A stretch of 29,469 bases of DNA from assembly GCA_000482145.1 (NCBI GenBank), contig AUXH01000198.1, forward strand, positions 1 through 29,469, given 5' to 3'. Positions within the stretch are counted from its first letter, which is position 1. Every line of letters begins with the position of its first letter. The notes under the pieces are model-generated. The model was not told the DNA's origin, ran no database searches, and saw only the letters and a program-made list of their open reading frames with translations. Below, one piece after another: positions 1-9,761 of the stretch. The stretch comes from Strigomonas culicis (Eukaryota > Euglenozoa > Kinetoplastea > Trypanosomatida > Trypanosomatidae). Made by a program: the position numbers and the translations under genes.

Positions 1-380
1 ATAAGAACTTTAGTGCGGTTACACTCACGTTCTTTGGAGGGATAGCAAAGCGTTAACAGTTCATCAAAGCTCTTTACCTGCTGATCCATTTCTTGCAGCC
101 TGGTCATCGCCTTCTCCAAGTAAGAACCCCCATCGCGTGTCTTTTTCATGCGCTCGGCCATGCGATCTCTGATGAAGACATGAGGCCCATGGAGAGATAG
201 AACGACACTCAGGTAAGCAATGAACCGCTCAGAGTCTATAGGTCCAGATTCTGTGAGAGCCTTGGAAAAATGAGCATCCTCTTCCTCAATATAGCGCTTT
301 ATGGAAGCGATGGATGCGCTGCCGTATGCTGAAAGCCTCTTGGTCACCTCCACAGCAGCCGACATATTTGGCGGGCTCAT
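1..380 (-). CDS. Conserved-looking hypothetical protein, N-terminal part (runs off the left edge)
   Basis: An open minus-strand frame starts at the ATG at 380-378 and continues past base 1, giving about 126 residues with no stop. The protein begins MSPPNMSAAVEVTKRLSAYG and is mostly helical in character, with charged runs around residues 28-35 and 72-83; I see no signal peptide or membrane span. I do not recognise the family. Start choice is uncertain: a CAG at 442-440 behind a T run supports the first ATG, giving about a 59-base leader. A second T run lies directly before this ATG, and the first AG after it is inside codons 1-2, which would move the start to the ATG at 365-363. It is the most downstream gene of the unit in this window. 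Confidence 0.75.
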   Translation of the reverse strand, partial: MSPPNMSAAVEVTKRLSAYGSASIASIKRYIEEEDAHFSKALTESGPIDSERFIAYLSVVLSLHGPHVFIRDRMAERMKKTRDGGSYLEKAMTRLQEMDQQVKSFDELLTLCYPSKERECNRTKVL

Positions 381-439
381 TTAAAGAAAAAAAAAGAGTT
401 AGGCAAATCTTTACTTTTCCTTTCCTTTACCCGTTTTAG

Positions 440-452
440 CTGTAAAAAAAAA
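440..452 (-). promoter_or_regulatory. Likely SL trans-splice acceptor of the gene at 1-380
   Basis: On the minus strand a run of nine T (452-444) is followed by ACAG, with the AG at 441-440. A second T-rich run at about 385-400 has no AG before the ATG. The rest of the 1154-base gap (381-1534) is presumably the 3' UTR of the hydrolase plus this leader. It contains many short A/T homopolymers and reading frames of biased composition (rich in F, L, C, R), and I see no RNA gene, repeat family or credible CDS in it. Confidence 0.5.
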
Positions 453-1534
453 TGGCGAGAAAGAATAATGAAGATGGCAAGCTTAAGTTTTTTTTTTTCT
501 TGGTGAAGTGATTTGTGTTTTTTTTTCAATTAGCAAAGACGCAGAGAAGAGGAAAGAGACAGAAGTCATGAGGAAGAGAAAAACTTTTTTTCTGACAGAG
601 CAAGGATACATAGCATCTGAAAACAAGAATCAAATCACAAGCGAAACAAAAAAAAAATGAACACAAGAACAGCAAAAAGAAAAAAAAAGCATGCATGGAA
701 GCAAACGGTGTCGGCGTGCGCTCCATACGATACACTAAAAGCAAAAGGAGGCAACAGCGGCCAGAGGTCATTGGCTGTAAAGCAAGAAGCATGGTTTGTT
801 GACACACACGAGAAGCATCGCGGCGTTTGTCTGCATTACCCGTCGACACGAACACACTGGTACACCGCGTCGCTTGGCCGGTGAGCGTTACAGTGTGTAT
901 CTGAGCACGTGCGTTACATACGCGTTTTCTCACTCTTCTTCTTGTGTACGTATGTGCGTGCGAAGAAGGGGTCTTTGAGGAGATAAAGCGAATTGAGTCT
1001 AAGTGCTGGGTCAAACACTAGTGGGGATTCAGTGCGATACTTCTCCAGTGGTGCTAGGAAGCAAGATCATGGATACTCCAAAATTGCATCCCGAACTCAG
1101 CGTAGATCTGTCCAAGTCAACAAAGTATCGCTTCCGTACGTTTTTAGTGCATCCTTAATACCTAAGTGCAACTAGTCGAGGCACTTCGCTACACTGAAGC
1201 GCACAAACACACACCTAACGATGGTAGAGGAGTGCAAAGCAAAAGAGAAAGAAGAATGAACACGCTGTTGAATAGAGGAAGGGGAAGAGGAAAATAAAAA
1301 GTGCGCCTACTGTTGTAGTCCAAGCTCTCAATTCTTCAGTACGTAAATAGTTTGCTAAGAACAGGGCATTGTATGAACATGGTGTTCCTGCTGTTGTTTT
1401 TTTGTGTGCGTGCATGGGTTGCTATTAATGTATATTATGTAAAAGAAAAATTTGCATTACCAGGAGATATTTACAGTACAACATCCACCTCGTAAAGAAA
1501 AAAAAGCCCGTTGACCCTATTTCCTTTCTGTTCA

Positions 1535-3427
1535 TTACGAAGGTGAAGGCAAAAGACACGGCTGCAGTACTTGTTGTGAATAGCGCTGGAATAATTTATA
1601 CAGGGTGAGTGCCAACTTCATCTTGCGTACCGTCAGCTCAAAGTCCGACAGATCGGAGAACTTTGTGAGGGGTGCACCCACATCGCAGCGCCGTGCTTTG
1701 AGTAAATAGTAATCCCATGGAACTTCAACGCTGAAGCCGTCAGCGGCGTGGTGGTGCTCGCTGCTCCACGGCCGTAGCCACTCCTCCATATCCTCCATCG
1801 TTTCCTTGCCGCTGGAGGACAAGAAGGAGGCAAATCCCTCCATCACATGAGCCGCTTTGCTACTCAGAAACTCCCTCACTGCCACCACTGGAGAAGAAAA
1901 GAAGTGTGAGAGTTGCAGCCATGCATCGTCCGATATCAGCGCCACCGCACGCTCGCACTCCAGCTGCACGAGCTCGACCAGCTCGGACTGGATAAAGCAG
2001 GGCATGGATTCCATCGACTCCAACGCTGGTGCACTCGAGATGACGCGTTGCACCGCCTTGCACATCGATGGCGTGAAGGCTAGTTCAACCACAGTGAGCA
2101 GCGCACGTGATGTGGTGTCGGCGATGGTGATGGGTGCATCCATATACTCCAGATCCTGTCGTCCTATGTAGCAGCCAAAGAGCACCATGAGGTCCAGTGG
2201 ATGCGTGTGCAGCTTGTCCAGCAGGACGTGAATACCGAGCGGACTGCCCCACTGCGCGCAACAGTTCAGCACAAAGGCGCTCATTGAGCACCGGCGCTCG
2301 CCCACCTCCAGAGACGCCGCCTCACTCACCGTGTGCACCTTGTGGAGGTGGCAGTACAGCTGCCAGTGCAGGGCGCACCGCATCGCAAAGGAGCATACGC
2401 TCATGGTGAGCAAAATGTGTAACCGCTCGCGCTTGAAAACGTAATCGCGGATGCGCCACGCTTGTTGCTCCCACGAGACAATGGCCTCGCTGCAGGTGGT
2501 GCTCGTGGTGCCTGGGCTTGTGAGGATGGAGCTGCCCGGACTGAAGGAACCAAAGAGGGAGTCGAACAGGGGTTGCTGCACCTTGAACTTGCCGTAATCG
2601 AGCAGCTTGATTGGCTTTAGAGTTGCCCCATCCAATTTTTCCTTTAAAATGGTAACGAGAAGATTGCGGCTCAGATTGTTGTGGCCCTTCCCCTCCTCGA
2701 TGTAGAGGTAGGTCACACGTGGATGCGGCGACCGATCGCGCTTCGCCTTCAGATCGTACGTGTGCGACACATTTATATTCGTGTCAAATGTGCCGTGTTG
2801 CAGAACAACGGGGCACGGCACATCGGCGATCAGGTCAATTGTTCTGAACCAGTTGAACCCTCGCAAATTGGTAATGGACACCGCATTCTGAGAGAGGTCT
2901 CGAATGCACTCACTCAGTGACGCGAAGGGGCACTGCAGCACTAGAAGCGAGGGCACGGCGGGCGCGGGGAGGTGGGCCGCGAGGTGGGCCGCCGGTGCAC
3001 AGCCGATCGAGCGGCCGCACAGCACGATGCGCTCCGGTGGGATACCCAGGCGACGTCGAGAAAACCAATAAGCGGAGTGCATATCGGTCAAAACCGTATG
3101 CTCCGTAATTACCGCGTGTGTGAGGCCGTAGCCCAGATACTCAAAGAGGAGAACCGCGATGCCGGCGTGCTTGCTTACATAACTCAGCTCCTCATAGGAC
3201 ATGCCAATGTCCACAGCATTGGGGTGGGCATAAATCATTAGAAAGGTGAAGTCGCCGGATGGCTTCAAAAGATAACCGTAGTTGAAGTCGCCATTTTCCG
3301 CATTTGTGTGAAGGTTCACTTGAGGAATGTGCAGCAGTTTCCCCTTATGAGATGAAGCGTCGTACGTACTTTCTTTTGGTCGAGGAAAAATATTAGACTT
3401 AATGAAACTGTCTAAACGATTGAGCAT
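1535..3427 (-). CDS. Alpha/beta hydrolase (ABHD17/S9-like serine hydrolase) with long C-terminal extension
   Basis: 630 residues, ATG at 3427-3425, TAA stop. Residues 45-260 are an alpha/beta-hydrolase fold of the ABHD17/ABHD13 (FAM108) type. The nucleophile elbow GRSIG places Ser140; the acid is Asp215 in HGTFDTNINVSH and the catalytic base is His249 in EEGKGHNNL. The oxyanion-side strand is seen around YAHPNAVDIG (66-75). ABHD17 enzymes remove palmitate from proteins, but the N-terminal cysteine cluster that anchors them to membranes is absent here, so the substrate is unknown. Residues from about 270 to 630 form an extension of some 350 residues that I cannot assign. It is partly helical and Cys/His/Leu-rich, with no obvious membrane span, whereas the usual family length is about 300-350. 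The catalytic triad is complete, so hydrolase activity is likely; the exact class is inferred. Confidence 0.9.
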   Translation of the reverse strand: MLNRLDSFIKSNIFPRPKESTYDASSHKGKLLHIPQVNLHTNAENGDFNYGYLLKPSGDFTFLMIYAHPNAVDIGMSYEELSYVSKHAGIAVLLFEYLGYGLTHAVITEHTVLTDMHSAYWFSRRRLGIPPERIVLCGRSIGCAPAAHLAAHLPAPAVPSLLVLQCPFASLSECIRDLSQNAVSITNLRGFNWFRTIDLIADVPCPVVLQHGTFDTNINVSHTYDLKAKRDRSPHPRVTYLYIEEGKGHNNLSRNLLVTILKEKLDGATLKPIKLLDYGKFKVQQPLFDSLFGSFSPGSSILTSPGTTSTTCSEAIVSWEQQAWRIRDYVFKRERLHILLTMSVCSFAMRCALHWQLYCHLHKVHTVSEAASLEVGERRCSMSAFVLNCCAQWGSPLGIHVLLDKLHTHPLDLMVLFGCYIGRQDLEYMDAPITIADTTSRALLTVVELAFTPSMCKAVQRVISSAPALESMESMPCFIQSELVELVQLECERAVALISDDAWLQLSHFFSSPVVAVREFLSSKAAHVMEGFASFLSSSGKETMEDMEEWLRPWSSEHHHAADGFSVEVPWDYYLLKARRCDVGAPLTKFSDLSDFELTVRKMKLALTLYKLFQRYSQQVLQPCLLPSPS

Positions 3428-3448
3428 TGATGGGGTGAACCATATTGG

Positions 3449-3476
3449 CTATTGCGAGAAAACAAGAAAGGAGTGT
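3449..3476 (-). promoter_or_regulatory. Likely SL acceptor of the hydrolase gene
   Basis: On the minus strand a pyrimidine-rich tract (3476-3454) ends in GCAATAG, with the AG at 3450-3449. This leaves about a 21-base leader before the ATG at 3427. That leader contains an out-of-frame ATG at 3443-3441 (see findings). The remainder of the 347-base gap 3428-3774 is A/G-rich on the plus strand; I see nothing else in it beyond the presumed 3' UTR of the Vps39-like gene. Confidence 0.55.
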
Positions 3477-3774
3477 AGTGGACGTTCAAAAAGAGAATTT
3501 AGAACACTTTGGCTTCTCTCTCTTCTGATTCAACAACAGTGAGTGAGAGAGACAGAGGGAGAAAGAGAAGCAAAATAAGAATAACGTACACATAAAGTAG
3601 AGGTGTACAAATATACCCATGCATGCAAACTCAACTATACATACACAATAAAAGAACAATGTACAATGAAGAGAGATGTTGTAATAAAGGTACTTGAGGA
3701 GCAACAAATAGCAAACATAAATCCATTTTTTGTTGGTTTGTTTGACTCACCTGCTCCTGCCCCTTCCAACTACT

Positions 3775-6756
3775 TTAGCAATGCTGCAGAAAAGCGTTCA
3801 AACCTAACCGAAAATCGGTGCCGCTTAGCGGACAAAGGTGCTCATCCTTCGCACACGCCTCATGTACAAGCACGCTGTTAGGAAAGACAAGGAAAGTCGT
3901 ATCCGCACGGAAGCGCTTACCGCAGACAGCACAACAGCTGCCAACGTCGATGCTAACCGTTCGTGCATCCAAATTCGACTTCTCGACAGCGGTATTGACA
4001 TTGTAAAGTTCTAGCGCACTGGCGTCCACCGCATTGTGGTGCGCCAAAGACGTCTTGAAACGGGTCGACTTGAGGAGCAGTGTCGCAATATCATGAAAGG
4101 GCGTCGTGTCAGGCAGGAAGGACAGCAACGAAAGCGCATCCACACTGTCGCATTTTTGGAGGGCAGGCAACAGGTCTAGGGTGTTGGTGCGGTGTGCACT
4201 AGACTCGGAGGCAGCATACTTAAGCAAGACGCCATACGCCGTACCATCGCCGTCTTGCTCGGCATGCTGCGCGTACGCCTTCGCACGCTCGATACCTTGC
4301 TCCTCCGAGAGGAGCATCCTAAAGGCTTCCTCGTGCTGCCGCAGACGTCTATAGATAATCCCTCTCTCTGTGACGCAAATCTTCCGCACATCCGCGTCCT
4401 CGAAAAAGGCCTGTGCAGCGTGGAGATCGGCAAACGCGGTTGTGTTCAAGAAGAGATGCAGCGCTCCGCGCAAGTTGGCTTTGTGCTCGGTGGACATGGA
4501 GAGTGTGTGTGGAGCACGAAAAAGCAAAAGGGACACGTTTTTCCAATAAGCATCATGGAGATGGCTGTCTCTGCAGTGCGGGTCATGAACAATGACCGAC
4601 AAGTACGCCACCAACACCTCAAGTTTTAGGTTATGTCCGTCCACCACCCTACTGTCGTCATAGCTGCCTAGCACGTGCAGCGCCTCACCCCACTGATTTT
4701 TGTTTTGGTGTGCAAGAAACAGAGAGGGAACCCACTCGACTGGGAGAAGTCCAGCCAGCCACGACACGTGCGCTTTGAAGATATCCCTGTCACCGCTGCT
4801 CCTTAGCGATAAACTCCGCAAGTACGCCGCCGCATTTAGCACTGCCGTCACGCGCACCGTGAGAGACTCCGAGGGAGCTGGCACGTCGCACTTGAGCAGT
4901 AAATCGCGAAGGTGCTGTGGCGCAACGGTCTTGCTGGGGGGAGCAGCCCCAGCTTCAGACAGCCGCAGCAGGGCAGCGCGCACGTCGGGGCCTACCCTTA
5001 GCGCCTCGCGGCCCACAGAAGAAGGAGCAACGCCTGTCCTTTCCTCATGTCTCCGTCCGTCCCAGATGCCGGTGGAGGCGAGAGAGGAGAGCATATCCAT
5101 CGCCTCCACATGCATCTCAAAGCGATGAAACAAGTTCGCCAATGCAACCCATTGCTTTTCACAGCGCAGAAAGTCAAAGATTTTGACTCTCAAGCCCTCC
5201 TCCTTGACCTCGCACACCATGTCCGCCAACTCCTCCTCGCGAAGGAGCCGCACACAGGCCTGTGTCAGCGTCATGTACAGCAGAGGTCGTAAAGCCTCCC
5301 TGTCATGTATGGGAAATGTCTCCCGCCCCGTCTCCACCGCCCGTCGGACGTAGTTCAGATAGTCCGCGAGCGGTGCAAGAGCGTCCTTGCCGAGTGGCTG
5401 CTTGCTTTGCACGTCACGACAGAGGAAGCAGTTTGACTGCTTCACAAAGTCCCGCGAGTCCCAGAGTCCAGATGGTACAAAGTCTGAAAAAAGCGCCAAT
5501 GCAATGAAAGGGTCGGCGTGGCAGTGGCGGAGCTGCTGCAGCGAAGCGCTGTACTGCCCACGTGTAAACTGCTCCACTGCCGACTGCACCAGAACTTCAT
5601 GTGCGACCTTTTCGTCCATTTCGCTCGCACACAGCTGAGAGAGAAGGGCGGCTTCTGCCGAGCTCCCTTGTCGCATCATCTCTGTCACAATCGAATGCAA
5701 GGGGCGACGAATCAGCAAGTGGATGGTGTTGCGCGCATTTAAAAAGACTATTTTTGCCGTTTGGCTGACGACATCAGGGACATTGTCAAAGTTTGTAAAA
5801 TGGCGCGAGCCCAGTTTTACAATATTCGCCGCACTCTCAACAAAGTCCAACACGCCTGCATTGTTGCTGCTGGTGCTGCCGGTAGGCGGTAGGCTGAGAA
5901 GTGGCAGCCTCACCTGCAGCCGAGACGCGGGGGCATGCACTGACACCAAAAAAGGGTGAGCATAAGCAACGAGGGAGGGCCCCCCGCTGGGCCACGAGAT
6001 GGCTTCAATATCCGGCACAGGGGTCCCATTCGAAAATACACGCTGTCCGCACACGTCATCGCACGCCAGCAGCTCTGAAAAGGGATCCAACTCGACCAGC
6101 GACAGCTGGCCGTGGTGCGGCAGTGCTACGAACTCCGTTTCACCTGTGGCGACGGTGAGCGCGACGGCGGCGCCGCGGCGAAGCTGCACAATGGCGTTGC
6201 GCCCCGCCCACGCAAAGCCGGTGGCCACGTCCGGGAGGCTAAATCCGTTTTTGGCTGATGTGCTGCGCCAGGTTGTGTCGTCGCAATCGAAAAAGACAAC
6301 CCGTTTAGACATGAGAGCAGCCATGGAAAAGCGCCCCTTCTGCTTCTTGGCGTAGATGGAAACAACGTCCTTCAGGACGTCTAGCACCTGCAGCGGCTGC
6401 GGCTGGTGGCGCGATTGCTCACCCGCAGGGCCGGGGTCGCCGCCCGCGCTGGCGTGCGTCACATACCGATAGTTGTATGTCATCACCGTATCACCAGCCA
6501 ACACGGTCAAGAGATTCTTCTCTTCCATGACAAGAAGAGTTCGCACGGCGAGCTTTCGTGCGATAGTAAAGACGTTAATCAAACGGATATCCTCAGCGCT
6601 TCCTTTGCACTCACTGGTGTCGTACACTATCAGTTTGCCTTCCCGTGTACCTAGTAGCAAAATGTCCCCCTGTATGGTGATGCACGCAGGCACTCCATGG
6701 ATGCTCTTGGGGCTAAACAGTACGTTCGTATAGATCAAATCCTTTTTGTGCGACAT
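3775..6756 (-). CDS. Vps39/TGFBRAP1-family endosomal tethering subunit (HOPS/CORVET type)
   Basis: 993 residues from the ATG at 6756-6754 to TAA at 3777-3775. The frame is open 10 codons further upstream but begins there with TTG, so this is the first ATG. Residues ~10-300 read as a CNH (citron-homology) beta-propeller, with strands such as GDILLLGTREGKLIVYDTSE. The middle (about 380-900) is a helical, clathrin-repeat-like solenoid, including VKIFDFLRCEKQWVALANLF, which matches the Vps39 domain 1 pattern. The C-terminus is a small zinc-binding module with Cys942, Cys945, His965, Cys968 and Cys975, typical of the Vps39 domain 2/RING-like end. Such proteins bridge Rab GTPases and the Vps-C core to tether endosomes and lysosomes. 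Whether it is Vps39 (HOPS), Vps3 (CORVET) or a TGFBRAP1-like form cannot be settled by eye. Length fits the family. Confidence 0.85.
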   Translation of the reverse strand: MSHKKDLIYTNVLFSPKSIHGVPACITIQGDILLLGTREGKLIVYDTSECKGSAEDIRLINVFTIARKLAVRTLLVMEEKNLLTVLAGDTVMTYNYRYVTHASAGGDPGPAGEQSRHQPQPLQVLDVLKDVVSIYAKKQKGRFSMAALMSKRVVFFDCDDTTWRSTSAKNGFSLPDVATGFAWAGRNAIVQLRRGAAVALTVATGETEFVALPHHGQLSLVELDPFSELLACDDVCGQRVFSNGTPVPDIEAISWPSGGPSLVAYAHPFLVSVHAPASRLQVRLPLLSLPPTGSTSSNNAGVLDFVESAANIVKLGSRHFTNFDNVPDVVSQTAKIVFLNARNTIHLLIRRPLHSIVTEMMRQGSSAEAALLSQLCASEMDEKVAHEVLVQSAVEQFTRGQYSASLQQLRHCHADPFIALALFSDFVPSGLWDSRDFVKQSNCFLCRDVQSKQPLGKDALAPLADYLNYVRRAVETGRETFPIHDREALRPLLYMTLTQACVRLLREEELADMVCEVKEEGLRVKIFDFLRCEKQWVALANLFHRFEMHVEAMDMLSSLASTGIWDGRRHEERTGVAPSSVGREALRVGPDVRAALLRLSEAGAAPPSKTVAPQHLRDLLLKCDVPAPSESLTVRVTAVLNAAAYLRSLSLRSSGDRDIFKAHVSWLAGLLPVEWVPSLFLAHQNKNQWGEALHVLGSYDDSRVVDGHNLKLEVLVAYLSVIVHDPHCRDSHLHDAYWKNVSLLLFRAPHTLSMSTEHKANLRGALHLFLNTTAFADLHAAQAFFEDADVRKICVTERGIIYRRLRQHEEAFRMLLSEEQGIERAKAYAQHAEQDGDGTAYGVLLKYAASESSAHRTNTLDLLPALQKCDSVDALSLLSFLPDTTPFHDIATLLLKSTRFKTSLAHHNAVDASALELYNVNTAVEKSNLDARTVSIDVGSCCAVCGKRFRADTTFLVFPNSVLVHEACAKDEHLCPLSGTDFRLGLNAFLQHC

Positions 6757-6827
6757 ATTCTGCCTCTTTTGGTGCGAGGAAAACAATGGAATTCCTTTGA
6801 TGTATGCACAACTGTATGTGGCTTAAC

Positions 6828-6900
6828 CTGCTTACACAACACACAAACAAAAAAGGCACACGAACAAGAAAGAAAAAGAAGGAAGGAGTGGGGAGAAAGA
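6828..6900 (-). promoter_or_regulatory. Likely SL acceptor of the Vps39-like gene
   Basis: A long pyrimidine-rich stretch on the minus strand (6900-6837) is followed by two close AGs, at 6832-6831 and 6829-6828, giving a leader of about 71-74 bases with no upstream ATG. The rest of the 401-base gap (6757-7157) has no gene that I can see. A reading frame across 6735-7073 there is rich in F/L/S from translated tract and is not credible. Confidence 0.5.
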
Positions 6901-7157
6901 GCAAGAAGAAGTAAAACGGGCAAAAATACGTAGAGAGGGGTGATCACACAATACGAAGGAGCGCAGTATGTTTCATCGGCAAAATGATTTGGAATCTTCA
7001 CAATCATAACGCCCCTATGATCCACTGAGAAGGTTCCTCTTTTTCGCTCCCCATCGCTATATAAATTATGCATGACGTCTCATAGAGGGGAGAGGGAAGC
7101 GCAAAACGAAAAAAAAGGCCTTGTTTCCCTTCACTCCTCAGTAGCTCCCATCCCTCA

Positions 7158-9761
7158 CTACCATTGGTCCGAAAGTGGATTCGCGTCGTCTACAACGTGA
7201 AGGGCTTTCCCGTCAAACAGAAGTAAGGTAGAAGGGAATGGTGCGCCCCCTGTAGGAGCTGATTTCCGCAGGTGTTGCTGCGTCATGGGCCCGGCGGTGG
7301 CGGTAGTTTGGATTGCCATCATCTCATGCACTTGCCTGGTGAGGGAAGAGTACGTTTCCAAGAACTCACCAAATTCAGACACGCACTTGCGAATCGACTC
7401 GTTGTGCTGGGTAGTCTCTTGTTCAGAGAGGATGCGGGGAATTCGTTTAATGATGAGTGCGCAGCAGTCGACGTCAAAAAGAGGAACACCCAACCCAATG
7501 GATACAATGTACACGCTGCGTAGGGTCACCACAGACGCTGTGGTAGTGTTGTCAGCGCTGTGGCTGCTTCCGCCGTCCGTCGCGTCGCGGCAGGGAGATT
7601 CTTCGGGTTCGTTGCGGTGGCCAGCAAGCATGCAACACACGAGCGACAAGGTAAAGTATCCCAGCGAGTGGCACAGATAAAGCGCACTCGTACTCTCCTC
7701 GAGTAGACCGATAATAGAGTCGCGGTCCATTTGGACGTTTGTGGCCGTGCTAAACAGCGCGCTGACGCGCTTGGACACAAGCTCGTGAAGCTCCTCGCCC
7801 GTGCAGTCAAACGGGACGGAGATCTCCATGGTCTTCTCGTGGGGCGACTCCACCACGCGGCCGTCCCGCTGCCGCTGCAGCTCTACACGGGCGGCGCACT
7901 GCACCAGCACCGGGGCCGAGAGCGTCATCTCGCCCAGGAGCACCAGCGACGTATCGAGATCGCCACACGTGACCTCCGCGTCGAGCGTCATGGCTTGACA
8001 GCGCACCCTGCTCACGTAGCCGACACAGCCACGCTCCGCCTCTTCCGCTCCACACGTTTGTGTGCCGGTAAACACCGGTGGCCAGCTGTGAAGGAGCGCC
8101 CCAAAGGGCACGAGCAGTGAAGGGGGCCCTTGCCTCACCTTGGTGTAGAGGAAGAGCAAAAACCACGGCGACGGCATCAAACTCACCGTGCTACCGTACA
8201 CGCAGCAGAGCTCCACATCAATCAAGGGTGTGCACGATACCGGTGACGTGATGACGTATGCCCAGAAGTTGCGACCGAGCAGCGAATAGCGCGTGGTGGC
8301 CTCCAGTTCATTCAGCGCCTCGATCTTGTACATATCGACGCCCGTTCCACCCTCCGGTCCCTGCAGCTGCATGAGGGCCTTCAGCAAATGGCGAAGGCAG
8401 ATCACGCTGTTCACGTACTTCTGTGCCTCCCCACTGAAGGTGTCCATCTCCTCCATGTCCACGTCGTCGAGAAGATCCAAAAAGTTGCTCACCGCATCGG
8501 AGGGCATCTTGCCCACCTCAAAAAGTGTCACGGCGTGCTGCTTGAAGCCGGGGTCCTTGCTCAAATTGGTCATCATGAGAAAGCCAGTGAGCGTGGCGTC
8601 GTAGAGCAGCGCTATTCGCTTCACGGGTTGGCCGCCCTCGCCGTTCTTTGGTACCGACAGGAGCTGCCCTGCTGCCATCTGCCCCTTGTCCGCCTGCTCC
8701 ACGAGCTCCTGGAAGATGCGCTGCCACGACGGATGCACGATCGTCCCCGGACACTGCTGGACGGTCTCTGGTATGGTGGGACGCTTCAGCCTCGCGAGGC
8801 CCAGCTGGATGAGCAGCTCCGCCGCGGCGCACACATCCGCGTCGTCCAGCATGAGCAGCTGGGACAGCTGCCCCAGTGAGGTGCGCTCATCCACGGTGGA
8901 CAGAATACGATAGAGGAGAACCTCTTGCGGCTCCGAGGAGGTACGATTCATGACAAAACTGCCTAGCGGCGGGACAACGAGGCAGTCGTCGGGCGATACC
9001 GAGAAGGTGGCGTAAAGAAACCCACAGCGGTAGAGCTCGTGTAAGGGAGCCGAGGGGAGTTGGCACGCATAAACAATCTGACGCCTAAAGAGTTGAGGAT
9101 CGACCTCCAACGAGCTGTCCGCGACCGATGTTGCACCCCGTGATGCTAGAAGCCGATACAAGGCAAGCGCGTCCGCACTCACACGCTGAGAACCGCGACG
9201 CAGGGTCTCTGGCGTCATCTCAACACTGTTTACCTCCCAAAAGGGATCCAGACTGACAGACGGTAAGTACTCCGTAGGTAAGTGATCCACCACATAGTTC
9301 CGATTGAGATGCCATCGTATTTTGCTGCGCACCTCTTTCGTTACATTCAAGTACTGATTGCGTCCAATACCGATCAGGTTGAGAATATCGATGGCAGTGA
9401 AATTAGGTAACCGATCATAACTGTACTCATTCTTCAGCATCTCACCAACCATTCGCACGTAGTACGACAATGGGATCTCTTTCGTGTAATGAATGATACT
9501 CTTCTGATGAGCATAGGGATAGAGTTGCAACTGGTCGCCTCCAAAACGAATCATTTCTTCGTAGTACTCGCGCTCTGTAATAGAGCTCCGTATATGGTCA
9601 GGCAGGCGGTAATACGCATAGCTACGTAGGATCCCAAATTGCACAAAGCGCGCGGTAAACTCTTGTGGCGAAAACCGCTGACGCAACGAGGCTGGTAGAT
9701 AGGAATAAGCAATACGGTCTTCAATCGACTGAATCAAATCGGCCTCTTGCCCAGAAGCCAT
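7158..9761 (-). CDS. FAM91: FAM91 family protein (FAM91A1 homologue), trans-Golgi vesicle capture
   Basis: 867 residues, ATG at 9761-9759, TAG stop. The match to FAM91 is strong along the N-terminal half. Landmarks are REYYEEMIRFGGDQLQLYPY (64-83), the block 114-137 with SYDRLPNFTA and GIGRNQY, VPPLGSFVMNR (263-273), and KRIALLYDATLTGFLMMTNL (381-400) followed by QHAVTLFEVGK (408-418). The human protein has the same blocks in the same order and a similar length (about 840). In animals FAM91A1 works with WDR11 and the golgin adaptor TBC1D23 to capture endosome-derived vesicles at the trans-Golgi; assuming the same role here is inference. The C-terminal third (about 500-867) is more divergent and carries low-complexity inserts such as a Ser/Thr/His-rich stretch near 740-760. 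An AG lies directly before the ATG, so the transcript may have no leader beyond the spliced leader itself. Confidence 0.92.
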   Translation of the reverse strand: MASGQEADLIQSIEDRIAYSYLPASLRQRFSPQEFTARFVQFGILRSYAYYRLPDHIRSSITEREYYEEMIRFGGDQLQLYPYAHQKSIIHYTKEIPLSYYVRMVGEMLKNEYSYDRLPNFTAIDILNLIGIGRNQYLNVTKEVRSKIRWHLNRNYVVDHLPTEYLPSVSLDPFWEVNSVEMTPETLRRGSQRVSADALALYRLLASRGATSVADSSLEVDPQLFRRQIVYACQLPSAPLHELYRCGFLYATFSVSPDDCLVVPPLGSFVMNRTSSEPQEVLLYRILSTVDERTSLGQLSQLLMLDDADVCAAAELLIQLGLARLKRPTIPETVQQCPGTIVHPSWQRIFQELVEQADKGQMAAGQLLSVPKNGEGGQPVKRIALLYDATLTGFLMMTNLSKDPGFKQHAVTLFEVGKMPSDAVSNFLDLLDDVDMEEMDTFSGEAQKYVNSVICLRHLLKALMQLQGPEGGTGVDMYKIEALNELEATTRYSLLGRNFWAYVITSPVSCTPLIDVELCCVYGSTVSLMPSPWFLLFLYTKVRQGPPSLLVPFGALLHSWPPVFTGTQTCGAEEAERGCVGYVSRVRCQAMTLDAEVTCGDLDTSLVLLGEMTLSAPVLVQCAARVELQRQRDGRVVESPHEKTMEISVPFDCTGEELHELVSKRVSALFSTATNVQMDRDSIIGLLEESTSALYLCHSLGYFTLSLVCCMLAGHRNEPEESPCRDATDGGSSHSADNTTTASVVTLRSVYIVSIGLGVPLFDVDCCALIIKRIPRILSEQETTQHNESIRKCVSEFGEFLETYSSLTRQVHEMMAIQTTATAGPMTQQHLRKSAPTGGAPFPSTLLLFDGKALHVVDDANPLSDQW

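Noticed and set aside
526..1014. 162-codon minus-strand frame in the largest spacer
   Set aside because: Composition is translated homopolymer and pyrimidine tract (many F, L, C), with no domain and no acceptor-ATG arrangement.
1060..1110. Possible 5S rRNA fragment (bases GCATCCCGAACTCAGCG)
   Set aside because: Only a short resemblance to 5S sequence; flanking bases do not fit a 5S gene or its internal promoter.
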